DNA of 64,000 nucleotides from Saccharospirillum sp. MSK14-1. Its GTDB lineage: Bacteria; Pseudomonadota; Gammaproteobacteria; Pseudomonadales; Natronospirillaceae. The notes beneath the pieces were generated by a model that saw nothing but the letters and a program-made list of their open reading frames with translations, was not told where the DNA came from and searched no databases. The stretch covers positions 1,550,001-1,614,000 of the forward strand of contig NZ_MIES01000033.1 in NCBI RefSeq assembly GCF_003054965.1, in the 5' to 3' direction. Positions 36,351-46,004 of the stretch are shown in pieces. Made by a program: the position numbers and the translations under genes. Position 1 is the first letter of the stretch; each line of letters starts with the position of its first letter.

Positions 36351-36956
36351 TTACATCATCTGCTTGAGCGCAGCGCGGATCAAGGTTTCGGAATCCATAC
36401 CGGCTTGGGCCACTTGCGCGATCGCACGCGCAGCTTGCTGCGGTTTGTAACCCAGAGCGATCAAAGCGCTTTCAGCATCTTCTTCAGCACTGGCGGGTCG
36501 CGGTGTGGCTTCAGGCACCATCGGCATGGCGAGCAATCGCTCGGCACCACCGAGGTCGGCGATGCGATCATGCATCTCCACAATCAGGCGCTCTGCCGTT
36601 TTCTTACCCACGCCAGGCACCTTCACCAACATGCTCGGGTCTTTCTGCTGCACCGAGCGCACAAAGTGATCCGGTTCCATGCCACTGAGAATCGCCAGTG
36701 CGAGCTTGGGCCCAACACCACTGGTCTTGATCAGTGCGCGGAACAGGCTGCGCTCTTCACGTGTGCCGAAACCGAACAACACATGCGCATCTTCACGAAT
36801 GGCTAAATGCGTGTGCAGCACCACCGTTTCACCGACAGCAGGCAATTTGAAGGCGGTCGACAACGGTGCCTGAACGTCATATCCCACGCCACCTACATCG
36901 ACCAGCAGTTCCGGTGCCCGATTTTCCAGCAAAGTACCTTGCAGACGACCAATCAT
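36351..36956 (-). CDS. ruvA: Holliday-junction DNA-binding protein RuvA
   Basis: This encodes 201 residues starting MIGRLQGTLLE. OB fold, then two helix-hairpin-helix motifs (KTSGVGPKLALAILSG and KVPGVGKKTAERLIVEM), and the C-terminal UBA-like domain that regulates RuvB. It lies 29 bp behind ruvC. Confidence 0.97.
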   Translation of the reverse strand: MIGRLQGTLLENRAPELLVDVGGVGYDVQAPLSTAFKLPAVGETVVLHTHLAIREDAHVLFGFGTREERSLFRALIKTSGVGPKLALAILSGMEPDHFVRSVQQKDPSMLVKVPGVGKKTAERLIVEMHDRIADLGGAERLLAMPMVPEATPRPASAEEDAESALIALGYKPQQAARAIAQVAQAGMDSETLIRAALKQMM

Positions 36957-36985
36957 GGCGTGCTTCCTTATCGTGTTATTGGAGA

Positions 36986-37510
36986 TCAGTCGAGCCAGCG
37001 ACCGCGCCGCGAATGGCGACTGCCAGCAACCCGGACCAAACCGGCGCTGGTGTGAGCGTGGCACAACGCGATGGCCAAGGCATCGGCGGCATCTTCCTGC
37101 GGCAACCCGGGCAATTTCAGCATGCGTTGCACCATATGCTGGATCTGGACTTTGTCCGCGCCACCATTACCGACCACGGCCTGCTTAACCTTACGAGCAG
37201 CGTATTCACTGACCGCCAGACCGGATTGCGTCGCCGCAAGAATGGCGACGCCACGCGCCTGGCCCAGCTTTAATGCTGAGGCAGCGCTACGACCCATAAA
37301 AACTTGTTCAATGGCCGCTTCGGCCGGGGAATACTGTTCGATGACTTCACGCAAAAAGCGGAACAGGTTGTCGAGTCTTTCTGCGAACGTGTCGAAGGAT
37401 TCCAAGCGAATCACGCCAGAGGTGACGTAATCCTGTCGGCTGCCCACCACATTGATAATGCCAAACCCGGTTTTACGCGAGCCCGGGTCAATTCCCAGTA
37501 TCAATGTCAT
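36986..37510 (-). CDS. ruvC: Holliday-junction resolvase RuvC
   Basis: This encodes 174 residues starting MTLILGIDPGSRKTGFG with the first catalytic Asp. Further acidic catalytic residues appear in AAIEQVFMG and the C-terminal DAADALAIALCHA. It cuts Holliday junctions opposite RuvAB. It lies 19 bp behind yebC. The long upstream frame is rejected as start, since the family starts here. Confidence 0.97.
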   Translation of the reverse strand: MTLILGIDPGSRKTGFGIINVVGSRQDYVTSGVIRLESFDTFAERLDNLFRFLREVIEQYSPAEAAIEQVFMGRSAASALKLGQARGVAILAATQSGLAVSEYAARKVKQAVVGNGGADKVQIQHMVQRMLKLPGLPQEDAADALAIALCHAHTSAGLVRVAGSRHSRRGRWLD

Positions 37511-37529
37511 GGGCGCACCGCCACCATCA

Positions 37530-38261
37530 CTAGGCTTCCGCTTCCTCAGGAAAGGCTGCGTTGGTGTAGACGTTCTGCACGTCATCCAGGTCTTCGAGCA
37601 TATCGATCAAGCGCTGTACTTTCTCGGCGGTCTCGACATCCAGCTCGGTCTCAGTAGACGGAATCATGGTGACTTCGCCTTCCACTTCGTAACCGGCCTC
37701 AACCAGAGCGTTCTTAACATCGAGAAAGTCTTCCGGACTGGTCCGGATTTCGAAGCTGCCATCGTCGTTACTGATGACATCTTCAGCACCGGCTTCCAGC
37801 GCCACTTCCATGATGGCGTCTTCGTCGCCGCTTTCGATAAACAGCTGACCCGCATTGCTGAACAAATACGCAACGGAACCATCGGTACCCAGATTTCCGC
37901 CGCATTTGGTGAAGGCATGACGCACTTCCGAGACGGTGCGGTTGCGGTTATCGGACAAACAACGCACATAAATTGCCACGCCGCTGGCGCCGTAACCTTC
38001 GTAGGTCATGGCCTCGTAGTCGTCACCATCGGCATTACCCGCACCGCGGGCAATGGCTTTTTCGATGGTGTCTTTTTTCATGTTGGCGGTCAGGGCTTTG
38101 TCCATGACCGAGCGCAACGTCGGGTTGTCTTCCGGATTGGGACCGCCGTTTTTCGCAGCAACTACCAGCTCACGGATGATTTTAGTGAAGACCTTGCCAC
38201 GCTTGGCGTCCTGAGCCGCCTTGCGGTGCTTGATGTTGGCCCACTTACTATGACCTGCCAT
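37530..38261 (-). CDS. yebC: YebC/TACO1-family regulator
   Basis: This encodes 243 residues with the full family start [22 protein letters not shown] (first 20 residues shown by [11 protein letters not shown] core). Three domains as in TACO1. YebC proteins act as transcription regulators or relieve ribosome stalling at polyproline; which holds here is not known. The order aspS-yebC-ruvC is classical. Confidence 0.96.
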   Translation of the reverse strand: MAGHSKWANIKHRKAAQDAKRGKVFTKIIRELVVAAKNGGPNPEDNPTLRSVMDKALTANMKKDTIEKAIARGAGNADGDDYEAMTYEGYGASGVAIYVRCLSDNRNRTVSEVRHAFTKCGGNLGTDGSVAYLFSNAGQLFIESGDEDAIMEVALEAGAEDVISNDDGSFEIRTSPEDFLDVKNALVEAGYEVEGEVTMIPSTETELDVETAEKVQRLIDMLEDLDDVQNVYTNAAFPEEAEA

Positions 38262-38300
38262 AGCTTTGTTACCTCGTGCTCTTTCCTTGGGCGGCGCGAA

Positions 38301-40073
38301 TCAGGATTCGGCCACCGGCTTGCGAATGCGAAGGTTCAGATCGCGCAATTGTTCCTGGCTGACGTCGCCCGGGGCTTGTGTCAGCAGGCAAGCAGCCGTC
38401 TGAGTTTTCGGGAAGGCGATCACTTCACGGATGGATTCCGCACCGGTCATCAACATAACCAGACGATCCAGACCGAAAGCCAGACCACCGTGCGGCGGCG
38501 CACCGTAGCGCAGTGCCGACAGCAGGAAGCCAAACTTCTCTTCCTGTTCCTCTTCGCTGATGCCGAGCACTTCAAAGACCGCATGCTGCATGGCTTCGTC
38601 GTGAATACGGATGGAACCGCCACCCAGTTCGACGCCGTTTAGAACCATGTCGTAAGCACGCGACAGAGCGGTTTCCGGGTTAGCTTTCAGCGCTTCCGGA
38701 CTGCACGACGGTGCCGTAAACGGATGGTGCAGCGCAGCCAAGCGACCTTCACCCGTTTCTTCAAACATCGGGAAGTCGACGACCCATAACGGCGCCCAGT
38801 CCTGGGTATACAGATTCATGTCTTCGCCGATCTTGCAGCGCAAGGCACCGAGCGCATCGTTCACGATGGTGGCTTTATCCGCGCCGAAGAAAATCAGGTC
38901 ACCGTCGTTGGCATCCAGACGCTCAATCAACTGTGCCAGAACGTTTTCAGGCATGAATTTCACGATGGGCGATTGCAGACCGTCCGGCAGGTTGCTCTTG
39001 TCGTTGACCTTGATATAAGCCAGACCTTTAGCGCCATAGATGCCGACATACTTGGTGTAATCGTCAATCTGCTTACGAGTCAGCTCACTGCCACCAGGTA
39101 CTTTCAATGCAGCAACCCGGCCTTTCGGATCTGTCGCCGGGCCCGAGAAGACTTTGAAATCGACCTCGGTCATTAAGTCACTGACGGTGGTCAGCTCCAG
39201 CGGAATGCGCAAGTCCGGCTTATCACTGCCGTATTTTTCCATCGCCTCGGCGTAAGGCATGCGCGGGAAGGTACCAAATTCGACGTCCAGCACATCCTTA
39301 AACAGGTTGCTGATCATGGTCTCGGTCAGCGACATGATGCCCGCTTCATCGGTGAAGGAGGTTTCGATGTCGATCTGAGTGAATTCCGGCTGACGGTCAG
39401 CGCGCAAGTCTTCATCACGGAAACACTTGGCGATCTGATAATAGCGATCGAAACCAGACACCATCAGCAACTGCTTAAACAGCTGCGGCGATTGCGGCAA
39501 TGCAAAGAATTCGCCCGGGTGAGTCCGGCTGGGCACCAGATAGTCACGCGCACCTTCCGGAGTCGCGCGAGTCAGAATCGGTGTTTCGATATCCAGAAAA
39601 CCCTGATCTTCCAGATGCCGACGAATGCTGGAGGTAATGCGCGAGCGCAAGACCAGTTTCTGCTGCATTTCCGGACGACGCAGGTCCATAAAACGGTAAC
39701 GCAGGCGGACGTCTTCGCCGACATCGGAGTATTCGTCCAGCGGGAACGGCGGCGTTTTGGCCGCGTTCAGAACGGTAATTTCCTTGCCCAGCAATTCAAT
39801 TTCGCCGGTGGCCATATTCGGATTGATGGTGCCTTCAGGACGGGCGCGCACTCGACCAGTCACTTCGATGACGTATTCCGAACGGACCCGGTCGGCAATG
39901 TTGAAGCTGTCCGGTGCGTCGGGGTCGAAGACCACCTGGGTGATGCCGGCGCGGTCACGCACATCGAGGAAGATCACGCCGCCGTGGTCGCGGCGACGGT
40001 GGACCCAGCCGCTGATGGTCACGGTTTCGTCAATCAGGGAAGCGTTGAGTTCCCCGCAGTAATGGCTTCGCAT
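38301..40073 (-). CDS. aspS: Aspartyl-tRNA synthetase AspS
   Basis: This encodes 590 residues: N-terminal OB anticodon-binding domain ([20 protein letters not shown]), class II catalytic core with [19 protein letters not shown], the GAD insertion domain, and motif 3 [12 protein letters not shown]. Length and insertion match the bacterial-type enzyme. No GatCAB genes are nearby, so discriminating or non-discriminating status cannot be stated. It heads the aspS-yebC-ruvCAB unit. Confidence 0.98.
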   Translation of the reverse strand: MRSHYCGELNASLIDETVTISGWVHRRRDHGGVIFLDVRDRAGITQVVFDPDAPDSFNIADRVRSEYVIEVTGRVRARPEGTINPNMATGEIELLGKEITVLNAAKTPPFPLDEYSDVGEDVRLRYRFMDLRRPEMQQKLVLRSRITSSIRRHLEDQGFLDIETPILTRATPEGARDYLVPSRTHPGEFFALPQSPQLFKQLLMVSGFDRYYQIAKCFRDEDLRADRQPEFTQIDIETSFTDEAGIMSLTETMISNLFKDVLDVEFGTFPRMPYAEAMEKYGSDKPDLRIPLELTTVSDLMTEVDFKVFSGPATDPKGRVAALKVPGGSELTRKQIDDYTKYVGIYGAKGLAYIKVNDKSNLPDGLQSPIVKFMPENVLAQLIERLDANDGDLIFFGADKATIVNDALGALRCKIGEDMNLYTQDWAPLWVVDFPMFEETGEGRLAALHHPFTAPSCSPEALKANPETALSRAYDMVLNGVELGGGSIRIHDEAMQHAVFEVLGISEEEQEEKFGFLLSALRYGAPPHGGLAFGLDRLVMLMTGAESIREVIAFPKTQTAACLLTQAPGDVSQEQLRDLNLRIRKPVAES

Positions 40074-40183
40074 AGGAGTTCCTGAATCTGGTGCTTAGGG
40101 AGTTCGCAAAGGGCCGGCATTATACCTAGGTGTCAGTCGTTTAACTACCGGTGATCTGTGGCAAAACAGCGCAGCCCCAGCAT

Positions 40184-40459
40184 TTAGCCGGTCACAAAGT
40201 CGCCCGGCAGGTTGCTCTTATCCAACTCGATGCGTTCCACATCAACACCGGCAACCTGAGCAAAGTGAGATCCTTCGTGCAATGCATCGACCATATCGGA
40301 CAGTGCCTGCTCACTGCCGCACAGCATCACTTCCACTCGACCATCCGGCAGATTAATCGCATGGCCCGTGATACCCAGCTCACGGGCACGACGACGACAA
40401 AAAAGGCGATATCCCACGCCCTGCACTTTGCCATATACCCAGGCCTTCATGCATTGCAT
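40184..40459 (-). CDS. acyP: Acylphosphatase
   Basis: This encodes 91 residues. The substrate-binding loop KVQGVGYRLFCR has the catalytic Arg, and the catalytic Asn lies in INLPDGRVEV. It hydrolyses acyl phosphates. An in-frame ATG at residue 4 is an alternative start. It is transcribed away from ccoN; the Fur-like site at 40547 lies 88 bp upstream. Confidence 0.93.
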   Translation of the reverse strand: MQCMKAWVYGKVQGVGYRLFCRRRARELGITGHAINLPDGRVEVMLCGSEQALSDMVDALHEGSHFAQVAGVDVERIELDKSNLPGDFVTG

Positions 40460-40544
40460 CGCAAACCTCTCAGTCCGACTTTGATAGGCCAGCCAGTTTA
40501 GCGGTGGTCATAATGCATTCAAAGATATCTCAGCCAGATACTTA

Positions 40545-40573
40545 TTGATAATAATTATCATTATTTTTAATAA
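40545..40573 (+). promoter_or_regulatory. Fur-box-like operator overlapping a possible promoter
   Basis: GATAATAATTATCATTATT (40547-40565) matches the 19-bp Fur consensus at 16 positions. TTGATA (40545-40550) and TAATAA (40568-40573), 17 bp apart, could be the -35 and -10 of a plus-strand promoter that Fur would cover. The match is visible; Fur binding is inference, and the region is AT-rich, so chance similarity is possible. Confidence 0.5.
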
Positions 40574-40713
40574 AACATGACGGCAGAAATAACCTCCGGA
40601 AACGCTGCGTTTTTTCCAACACGCCAATCAATCAGCGAACTATCATTTCCTTTGCTAGGCTCTGTCCCAACGCGGGTAATAATGGCGTGTGCGCCTTGTT
40701 ATTACCTTGGAAA

Positions 40714-40756
40714 TTGACCTGGGTCATTTGCAAAACCATAAGCGGCTGAGCATACT
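40714..40756 (+). promoter_or_regulatory. ccoN: FNR/Anr-dependent promoter of ccoNOQP
   Basis: TTGACCTGGGTCAT (40714-40727) matches the FNR dyad TTGAT-N4-ATCAA with variant bases typical of Anr sites. A -10 CATACT lies at 40751-40756; with a start near 40763 the box is centred at about -42, the class II activator position. The FNR-family regulator encoded at 51472 is the likely activator. Confidence 0.7.
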
Positions 40757-40802
40757 TGCGCCGCCTTTTGTTTCTAACCCTTTGCCCCTCGGAAGCTGAT
40801 CC

Positions 40803-42239
40803 ATGAGCCATGCTAGCCCCGTTAATGAGGTGAACGAAACGTACAACTATACCGTTGTTCGACAGTTCTCCATCATGACAGTCGTATGGGGAATTATCGG
40901 CATGCTGGTCGGAGTTATTATCGCTGCCCAGTTAGCCTTCCCTGAATTGAATTTCGGTCCTTATTTTCATTTTGGTCGCCTGCGCCCACTGCACACCAAT
41001 GCGGTTATTTTTGCCTTTGGTGGTTGCGCCTTGTTTGCGACCTCGTATTACGTTGTCCAGCGTACCACTCAGGCTCGTTTAGCCTTTGAAGGTCTTGCCA
41101 AATTCACCTTCTGGGGATGGCAGGCGGTTATCGTCGCTGCCGTGATTACCCTGCCACTGGGTATGACCTCCGCCAAAGAATACGCTGAGCTGGAATGGCC
41201 CATCGATATTCTGATCGCGATGGTCTGGCTGTCTTATCTTGCGGTCTTCGTCGGGACCATTCATCGACGTCGTACCTCGCATATCTACGTGGGCAACTGG
41301 TTCTATTTAGCATTCATCATCACCGTCGCCGTGTTGCACGTCGTCAACAACATTTCCATCCCAGTCAGCTTGTTTAAAGCCTATTCGGTTTATCCGGGCA
41401 CGATGGATGCGATGGTGCAATGGTGGTACGGCCACAATGCGGTCGGTTTCTTCCTGACCGCGGGCTTCCTCGGCATGATGTATTACTACGTGCCTAAGCA
41501 AGCCGAGCGCCCGGTTTATTCTTACCGCCTGTCCATCGTTCACTTCTGGGCGTTGATCGCCATCTACATGTGGGCCGGTGGTCACCATCTGCATTATTCA
41601 GCTCTGCCGGACTGGGCTCAGAACCTGGGCATGGTGATGTCGGTTATTCTGCTGGTCCCATCCTGGGGTGGCATGATCAACGGCATGATGACGCTCAGTG
41701 GTGCCTGGCACAAACTGCGGACTGACCCAATTCTGCGCTTCCTGGTGGTGTCTCTGTCGTTCTACGGCATGGCCACTTTCGAAGGGCCAATGATGGCCAT
41801 CAAGATGGTCAACGCCTTGTCACATAACACCGACTGGACCATTGGTCACGTTCACTCCGGCGCTTTGGGCTGGGTGGCGATGATTTCCATCGGTGCGATG
41901 TATCACACCATTCCACGCCTCTTTGGTCAGACTCAGATGTACAGCATCTCACTGATCAATGTGCACTTCTGGCTCGCGACCATTGGTACTGTTCTGTACA
42001 TCGCTGCCATGTGGGTCAACGGCATCATGCAGGGCATGATGTGGCGTGCGGTCAACACCGACGGTTCACTGATGTACAGCTTTATCCAAGGTGTGGATGC
42101 CAGCTGGGGAGGCTACGTGGTGCGTTTGATCGGAGGCCTCGTCTTCCTGTCCGGCATGTTGATCATGGCCTACAACGTCTGGCGCACCGTGCGCAATGAC
42201 CAGGCCACTCAGGCTGAACCCGCACCCCAGGCCGCTTGA
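40803..42239 (+). CDS. ccoN: cbb3-type cytochrome c oxidase subunit I CcoN
   Basis: A 478-residue, about 12-helix heme-copper oxidase subunit. The heme and CuB histidines lie in [33 protein letters not shown] and [10 protein letters not shown]. It reduces oxygen with high affinity and pumps protons. It is followed by ccoO after 15 bp. Confidence 0.98.
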   Translation: MSHASPVNEVNETYNYTVVRQFSIMTVVWGIIGMLVGVIIAAQLAFPELNFGPYFHFGRLRPLHTNAVIFAFGGCALFATSYYVVQRTTQARLAFEGLAKFTFWGWQAVIVAAVITLPLGMTSAKEYAELEWPIDILIAMVWLSYLAVFVGTIHRRRTSHIYVGNWFYLAFIITVAVLHVVNNISIPVSLFKAYSVYPGTMDAMVQWWYGHNAVGFFLTAGFLGMMYYYVPKQAERPVYSYRLSIVHFWALIAIYMWAGGHHLHYSALPDWAQNLGMVMSVILLVPSWGGMINGMMTLSGAWHKLRTDPILRFLVVSLSFYGMATFEGPMMAIKMVNALSHNTDWTIGHVHSGALGWVAMISIGAMYHTIPRLFGQTQMYSISLINVHFWLATIGTVLYIAAMWVNGIMQGMMWRAVNTDGSLMYSFIQGVDASWGGYVVRLIGGLVFLSGMLIMAYNVWRTVRNDQATQAEPAPQAA

Positions 42240-42254
42240 TAGGTAGGAATTACG

Positions 42255-42860
42255 ATGCAACACGAAAAGGTTGAAAAGAACGTTGGCTTGATGGCCTTTC
42301 TGGTCGTCATTGCCATCAGCTTTGGCGGTCTGGTCGAAATCGTGCCGCTCTTCTTTATCAATGACACTACTGAACCGGTCGAAGGCCTTGAGCCCTACAC
42401 CGCTGTGCAATTAGAAGGCCGCGATATTTATATCCGCGAAGGCTGCCACGTCTGCCATACCCAGATGGTGCGTCCGCTGCGTGCTGAAGTTGAGCGTTAT
42501 GGCCCGTACTCTCAGGCCGGTGAAATGGTTTACGAGCACCCCTTCCTGTGGGGCTCTAAGCGTACCGGTCCGGACCTGGCTCGCGTCGGCGAACGTTACA
42601 GTGATGAGTGGCACAAAGCTCACCTCTATAACCCTCGCTCTGTTGTTCCTGAGTCCAACATGCCGGCGTTCCCCTGGTTGTTTGAGCGCACCCTCGATGG
42701 CGAAGATACCGCCACCAAGATGCGCGCCTTGCGTGCTGTCGGTGTGCCTTATACCGATGAACAGATCGCTGGCGCTCAGGAAGCGGTCGCCGGAACCACC
42801 GAGATCGATGCACTCGTTGCTTACCTGCAGCACCTCGGTACGGTCGTAACCGGACGTTAG
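42255..42860 (+). CDS. ccoO: cbb3 oxidase subunit II CcoO
   Basis: This encodes 201 residues: one N-terminal membrane helix (about 10-35) and one heme c at CHVCH (64-68) in [14 protein letters not shown], with the distal Met probably in ESNMPAFPW. It passes electrons from CcoP to CcoN. ccoQ follows 6 bp later. Confidence 0.98.
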   Translation: MQHEKVEKNVGLMAFLVVIAISFGGLVEIVPLFFINDTTEPVEGLEPYTAVQLEGRDIYIREGCHVCHTQMVRPLRAEVERYGPYSQAGEMVYEHPFLWGSKRTGPDLARVGERYSDEWHKAHLYNPRSVVPESNMPAFPWLFERTLDGEDTATKMRALRAVGVPYTDEQIAGAQEAVAGTTEIDALVAYLQHLGTVVTGR

Positions 42861-42866
42861 GGGACG

Positions 42867-43055
42867 ATGATGGATATAAATACGCTGCGCGGCCTGGCCA
42901 CCGTATTCACCATGATTGCCTTCTTTGGCGTGGTGTACTGGGCCTACTCCAGCAAGCGCAAAGCACGTTTTGACGATGCGGCCAATTTGCCGTTCGCCGA
43001 TCGCGACGAACAGATGGACGCTGCCTCGGACAAGAAGAGGAATGACGATGAGTAG
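42867..43055 (+). CDS. ccoQ: cbb3 oxidase small subunit CcoQ
   Basis: This encodes 62 residues: one membrane helix (about 8-29) and a charged tail rich in Asp and Lys, as usual for CcoQ. It stabilises the complex. Two ATG codons in a row leave the start open by one residue. Its 3' end overlaps ccoP by 8 bp. Confidence 0.92.
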   Translation: MMDINTLRGLATVFTMIAFFGVVYWAYSSKRKARFDDAANLPFADRDEQMDAASDKKRNDDE

Positions 43056-43965
43056 CTTTTGGAGTTTCTACATTATTGCAATCACCACCATCTTTTTGGT
43101 GGGCATCGTCGCATTGATTCACTTTACTCGTCGCATGCCGGACCCAGGTGGTGAAGGTGCGCAGACGACGGGACATCAATTCGACGGCATTGAGGAATAC
43201 AACAACCCTCTGCCTAAATGGTGGCTGAACCTGTTCTGGGCGACCATCATCTTTGCCGTGGGTTACCTCATCGCCATGCCAGTAGGCAATTGGAAAGGTC
43301 TGTTGGGCTGGTCATCGGTCGGTCAGCTGACCGAAGACCAGGTTGAACACGAACGTCGTTACGGCGAAATCTATCAGCGTCTGGCGTCCATTCCGGTCGA
43401 AGAGCTGAAAGATAACCCTCAAGCGATGCGTGTGGGCGCCCGTCTGTTTGAAGACAACTGCGCACTGTGTCATGGCCAGGCCGCAACCGGCAGTTACGGT
43501 TTCCCGAACCTGACCGACGACGATTGGTTGTACGGCGGCTCTGGCGACACCATTAAAACCACGCTGATGGCTGGTCGCAGTGGGCAGATGCCCGCCTGGG
43601 GCGATGCGCTCGGCGCTGCTGGTGTACGTGCCGTGACGGAGTACGTTATGCAGCTGTCTGGCCAGGACGACGTCAACACCAGTCTGGCCAGTCAGGGCCA
43701 AGCGCTGTTCAACGCCAGCTGCGTTGCCTGCCACAGCCAGGATGGTACCGGTAATCAGGCTCTGGGCGCTCCCAACCTGACCGATAACATCTGGCTTTAC
43801 CACATCCCAGGTGAAACATTGCGCGCTTCGGTTCAACACACCCTTGAACAAGGTCGTTCCGGACGGATGCCCGCCTGGAGTGGTGTTCTCGGTGAAGAAC
43901 GCGTGCACATTCTGGCCGGCTACGTCTACAGCCTGAGTCAGGAACAAGCGCAAGATCCGCAGTAA
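43048..43965 (+). CDS. ccoP: cbb3 oxidase subunit III CcoP, diheme
   Basis: This encodes 305 residues from the ATG at 43048 (AGAGG 7 bp upstream); an ATG at 43042 is too close to it. Two membrane helices (about 5-25 and 58-80) and two heme c sites CALCH (138-142) and CVACH (225-229). It receives electrons from soluble cytochrome c. It ends the ccoNOQP operon. Confidence 0.97.
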   Translation: MSSFWSFYIIAITTIFLVGIVALIHFTRRMPDPGGEGAQTTGHQFDGIEEYNNPLPKWWLNLFWATIIFAVGYLIAMPVGNWKGLLGWSSVGQLTEDQVEHERRYGEIYQRLASIPVEELKDNPQAMRVGARLFEDNCALCHGQAATGSYGFPNLTDDDWLYGGSGDTIKTTLMAGRSGQMPAWGDALGAAGVRAVTEYVMQLSGQDDVNTSLASQGQALFNASCVACHSQDGTGNQALGAPNLTDNIWLYHIPGETLRASVQHTLEQGRSGRMPAWSGVLGEERVHILAGYVYSLSQEQAQDPQ

Positions 43966-43976
43966 TTGCAGACCAA

Positions 43977-44000
43977 CGGGGCGCGTGACCACGCGCCCCG
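43977..44000 (+). promoter_or_regulatory. Perfect GC-rich hairpin between ccoP and ccoG
   Basis: CGGGGCGCGTG (43977-43987) and CACGCGCCCCG (43990-44000) pair over 11 bp around AC. No U-tract follows, so it is more likely an mRNA-stability or processing element, or a weak attenuator, than an intrinsic terminator. Confidence 0.55.
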
Positions 44001-44063
44001 GACTGGCTTGGAAAGGTCGGGCGTGCCTGCTCTTCCCAAACCAATCCTGATCCCCCAAAAAAC

Positions 44064-45473
44064 ATGACCGATAAAATAGAGGTCAAAGACGTCACGGACG
44101 ACGCCGTAACGACCGTCGACCTGTACCAAGATAGGGAAAAGATTTACGTCCGCCGCATCAAAGGCTTTTATCGCAACTTGCGAGTCTACGGCGGCGCTGC
44201 CCTGTTTGCGTTGTATTTCGGCACTCTCTGGCTGGATTGGAACGGCCGACAGGCGGTGTTGTTTGACCTGCCCGCTCGTCAGTTCCATATCTTCGGCATC
44301 ACCTTCTGGCCACAGGACTTTATGCTGCTGTCCTGGGCATTAATCATCTGTGCGTTTGCGCTGTTTTTGGTCACCGTCTATGCCGGTCGGGTCTGGTGTG
44401 GCTACACCTGCCCACAGAGCGCCTGGACATGGATCTTCATGTTCATCGAGGAAAAAACCGAGGGCAAACGCAATGCCCGGATCAAACTCGATGATCAACC
44501 GATGACCGCGCAGAAATTTGCCCGTAAGACGGCCAAGCATCTGTTGTGGCTAGCCGTCGCTTTGGCAACTGCCATTACCTTTGTTGGCTACTTCGTACCG
44601 GTCAAAGACTTGCTGCCGCAATTGGTGAATTTCCACGCCAGCGGCTGGGCCATTTTCTGGATCGCTTTTTTCACACTGGCCACCTATGGCAACGCGGGCT
44701 GGTTGCGCGAGCAAGTGTGCATCTATATGTGCCCCTACGCCCGCTTCCAGGCGGTGATGTTCGACCAGGACACCCTGATCGTCAGCTACGATGAAAAGCG
44801 CGGCGAACCCCGAGGGGCACGTAAGCGCGGTATCTCGCCTGCCGATGCGGGACTGGGCGATTGCATCGATTGTGAGTTATGCGTTCAGGTCTGCCCCACC
44901 GGCATCGATATCCGCGATGGCCTTCAATACGAGTGCATCGGCTGTGCCGCCTGCATCGATGCCTGCGATTCCGTCATGGACAAAATGGGTTACGACCCGG
45001 GCCTGATTCGCTACACCACCGAAAACAGTCTGGAAGGCAAACCCAGTCACATCTTGCGGCCCCGCCTGATCGGTTATGCTCTGGCGTTGGCGGTGATGAT
45101 CGGTTTATTCAGCTGGGTGATTGCCACTCGAGTGCCAATGGATTTATCGATTGAACGCGGCCGAGGCGCATTGCATCGTATAACGCCGATGGGTTTGGTG
45201 GAGAACTCTTACCGGATCAATCTGATGAACATGACCGAGCGCGATCAGGGTTATCGCCTCAGTGTTGAAGGACTGGACGGTTTACAACTGCTGGCACCGG
45301 ATGTCATCCATGTCACGGCTGGCGGCTCAGTAGAATTGCCGGTGCGTCTGTTGATCGAGCCAGGTCAACTCCCCTTGCCCAACAACGAAATTCATTTCAC
45401 CGCCGTCGCTGTTGATGACCCGGAACAAAGTGTCGAAACAGAAAGTCGCTTCTTTGGCCCGGCTCGATTCTGA
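44064..45473 (+). CDS. ccoG: cbb3 assembly ferredoxin-like protein CcoG (RdxA/FixG)
   Basis: This encodes 469 residues: four to five membrane helices, WCGYTCPQ (112-118), and two 4Fe-4S clusters with Cys267, 270, 273, 277 and 291, 294, 297, 301. The C-terminal part is an Ig-like periplasmic domain. CcoG acts as a cupric reductase that supplies Cu(I) for CcoN. Promoter signals between ccoP and ccoG are not obvious. Confidence 0.96.
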   Translation: MTDKIEVKDVTDDAVTTVDLYQDREKIYVRRIKGFYRNLRVYGGAALFALYFGTLWLDWNGRQAVLFDLPARQFHIFGITFWPQDFMLLSWALIICAFALFLVTVYAGRVWCGYTCPQSAWTWIFMFIEEKTEGKRNARIKLDDQPMTAQKFARKTAKHLLWLAVALATAITFVGYFVPVKDLLPQLVNFHASGWAIFWIAFFTLATYGNAGWLREQVCIYMCPYARFQAVMFDQDTLIVSYDEKRGEPRGARKRGISPADAGLGDCIDCELCVQVCPTGIDIRDGLQYECIGCAACIDACDSVMDKMGYDPGLIRYTTENSLEGKPSHILRPRLIGYALALAVMIGLFSWVIATRVPMDLSIERGRGALHRITPMGLVENSYRINLMNMTERDQGYRLSVEGLDGLQLLAPDVIHVTAGGSVELPVRLLIEPGQLPLPNNEIHFTAVAVDDPEQSVETESRFFGPARF

Positions 45474-45497
45474 TAAACGGTTTAGGAGATCATTGAC

Positions 45498-46004
45498 GTG
45501 AACACGAGTACCCGCAAACCCTGGTACCGCGAATTCTGGATCTGGTTCATCCTGGCGCCCATCATTGCGGTGGTCAGTTTCTGGGCCTGGTTGATTCCCT
45601 TTGCCATCAAAACCAACGATGGCGCGATTCTCGACAATTACTACGAAGACGGTCTGGGTATTATCGAACGTACTACTCAGGCCGAGTGGGCGTTGGAGCA
45701 CAATCTCAGTGCGCAGCTGCAAACCCTGGATGAACGCGTTCAGCTGCGCCTGGAGGGCAACCTGGATGCCATGCCAGAAGCGCTTCAACTCACCTATGTA
45801 TTCCCAACCCGGGAAGCCTGGGATGTCAGCGTTCAGTTAACACGTCAGGCCGATGGTCGCTATCTGGGTGTCTTGCCAGAAGCGATCACGGAACGGCGTC
45901 AACTGATTCTGGAACCGGCCGATGGCGAAGAGGCAAGCTGGCGCCTGCACGGTGAAGTCACCATGCCCGATCGCAGCATCATCAGGCTAAGCCCGAAACT
46001 CTAA
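45498..46004 (+). CDS. ccoH: cbb3 assembly protein CcoH (FixH)
   Basis: This encodes 168 residues from a GTG at 45498 (TAGGAG 9 bp upstream). One membrane helix (about 12-35, WIWFILAPIIAVVSFWAWLI) and a periplasmic FixH domain. It is needed for cbb3 assembly and stability. Its TAA overlaps the ccoI ATG (TAATG). Confidence 0.93.
   Translation: MNTSTRKPWYREFWIWFILAPIIAVVSFWAWLIPFAIKTNDGAILDNYYEDGLGIIERTTQAEWALEHNLSAQLQTLDERVQLRLEGNLDAMPEALQLTYVFPTREAWDVSVQLTRQADGRYLGVLPEAITERRQLILEPADGEEASWRLHGEVTMPDRSIIRLSPKL

Larger units (their letters stand above)
40460..40802. other. Intergenic region between acyP and ccoN
   Basis: 343 bp without a supported gene. It holds a Fur-box-like sequence with an overlapping promoter (40545-40573) and the FNR-type promoter of ccoN (40714-40756). 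A short ATG frame between them (40577-40717) has no ribosome site. Confidence 0.7.

Noticed and set aside
37452-38642. Long plus-strand frame opposite ruvC, yebC and aspS
   Set aside because: All three opposite genes are conserved and complete.
40577-40717. 46-codon frame downstream of the Fur-like site
   Set aside because: No ribosome site, ordinary composition, and its stop lies in the FNR box.
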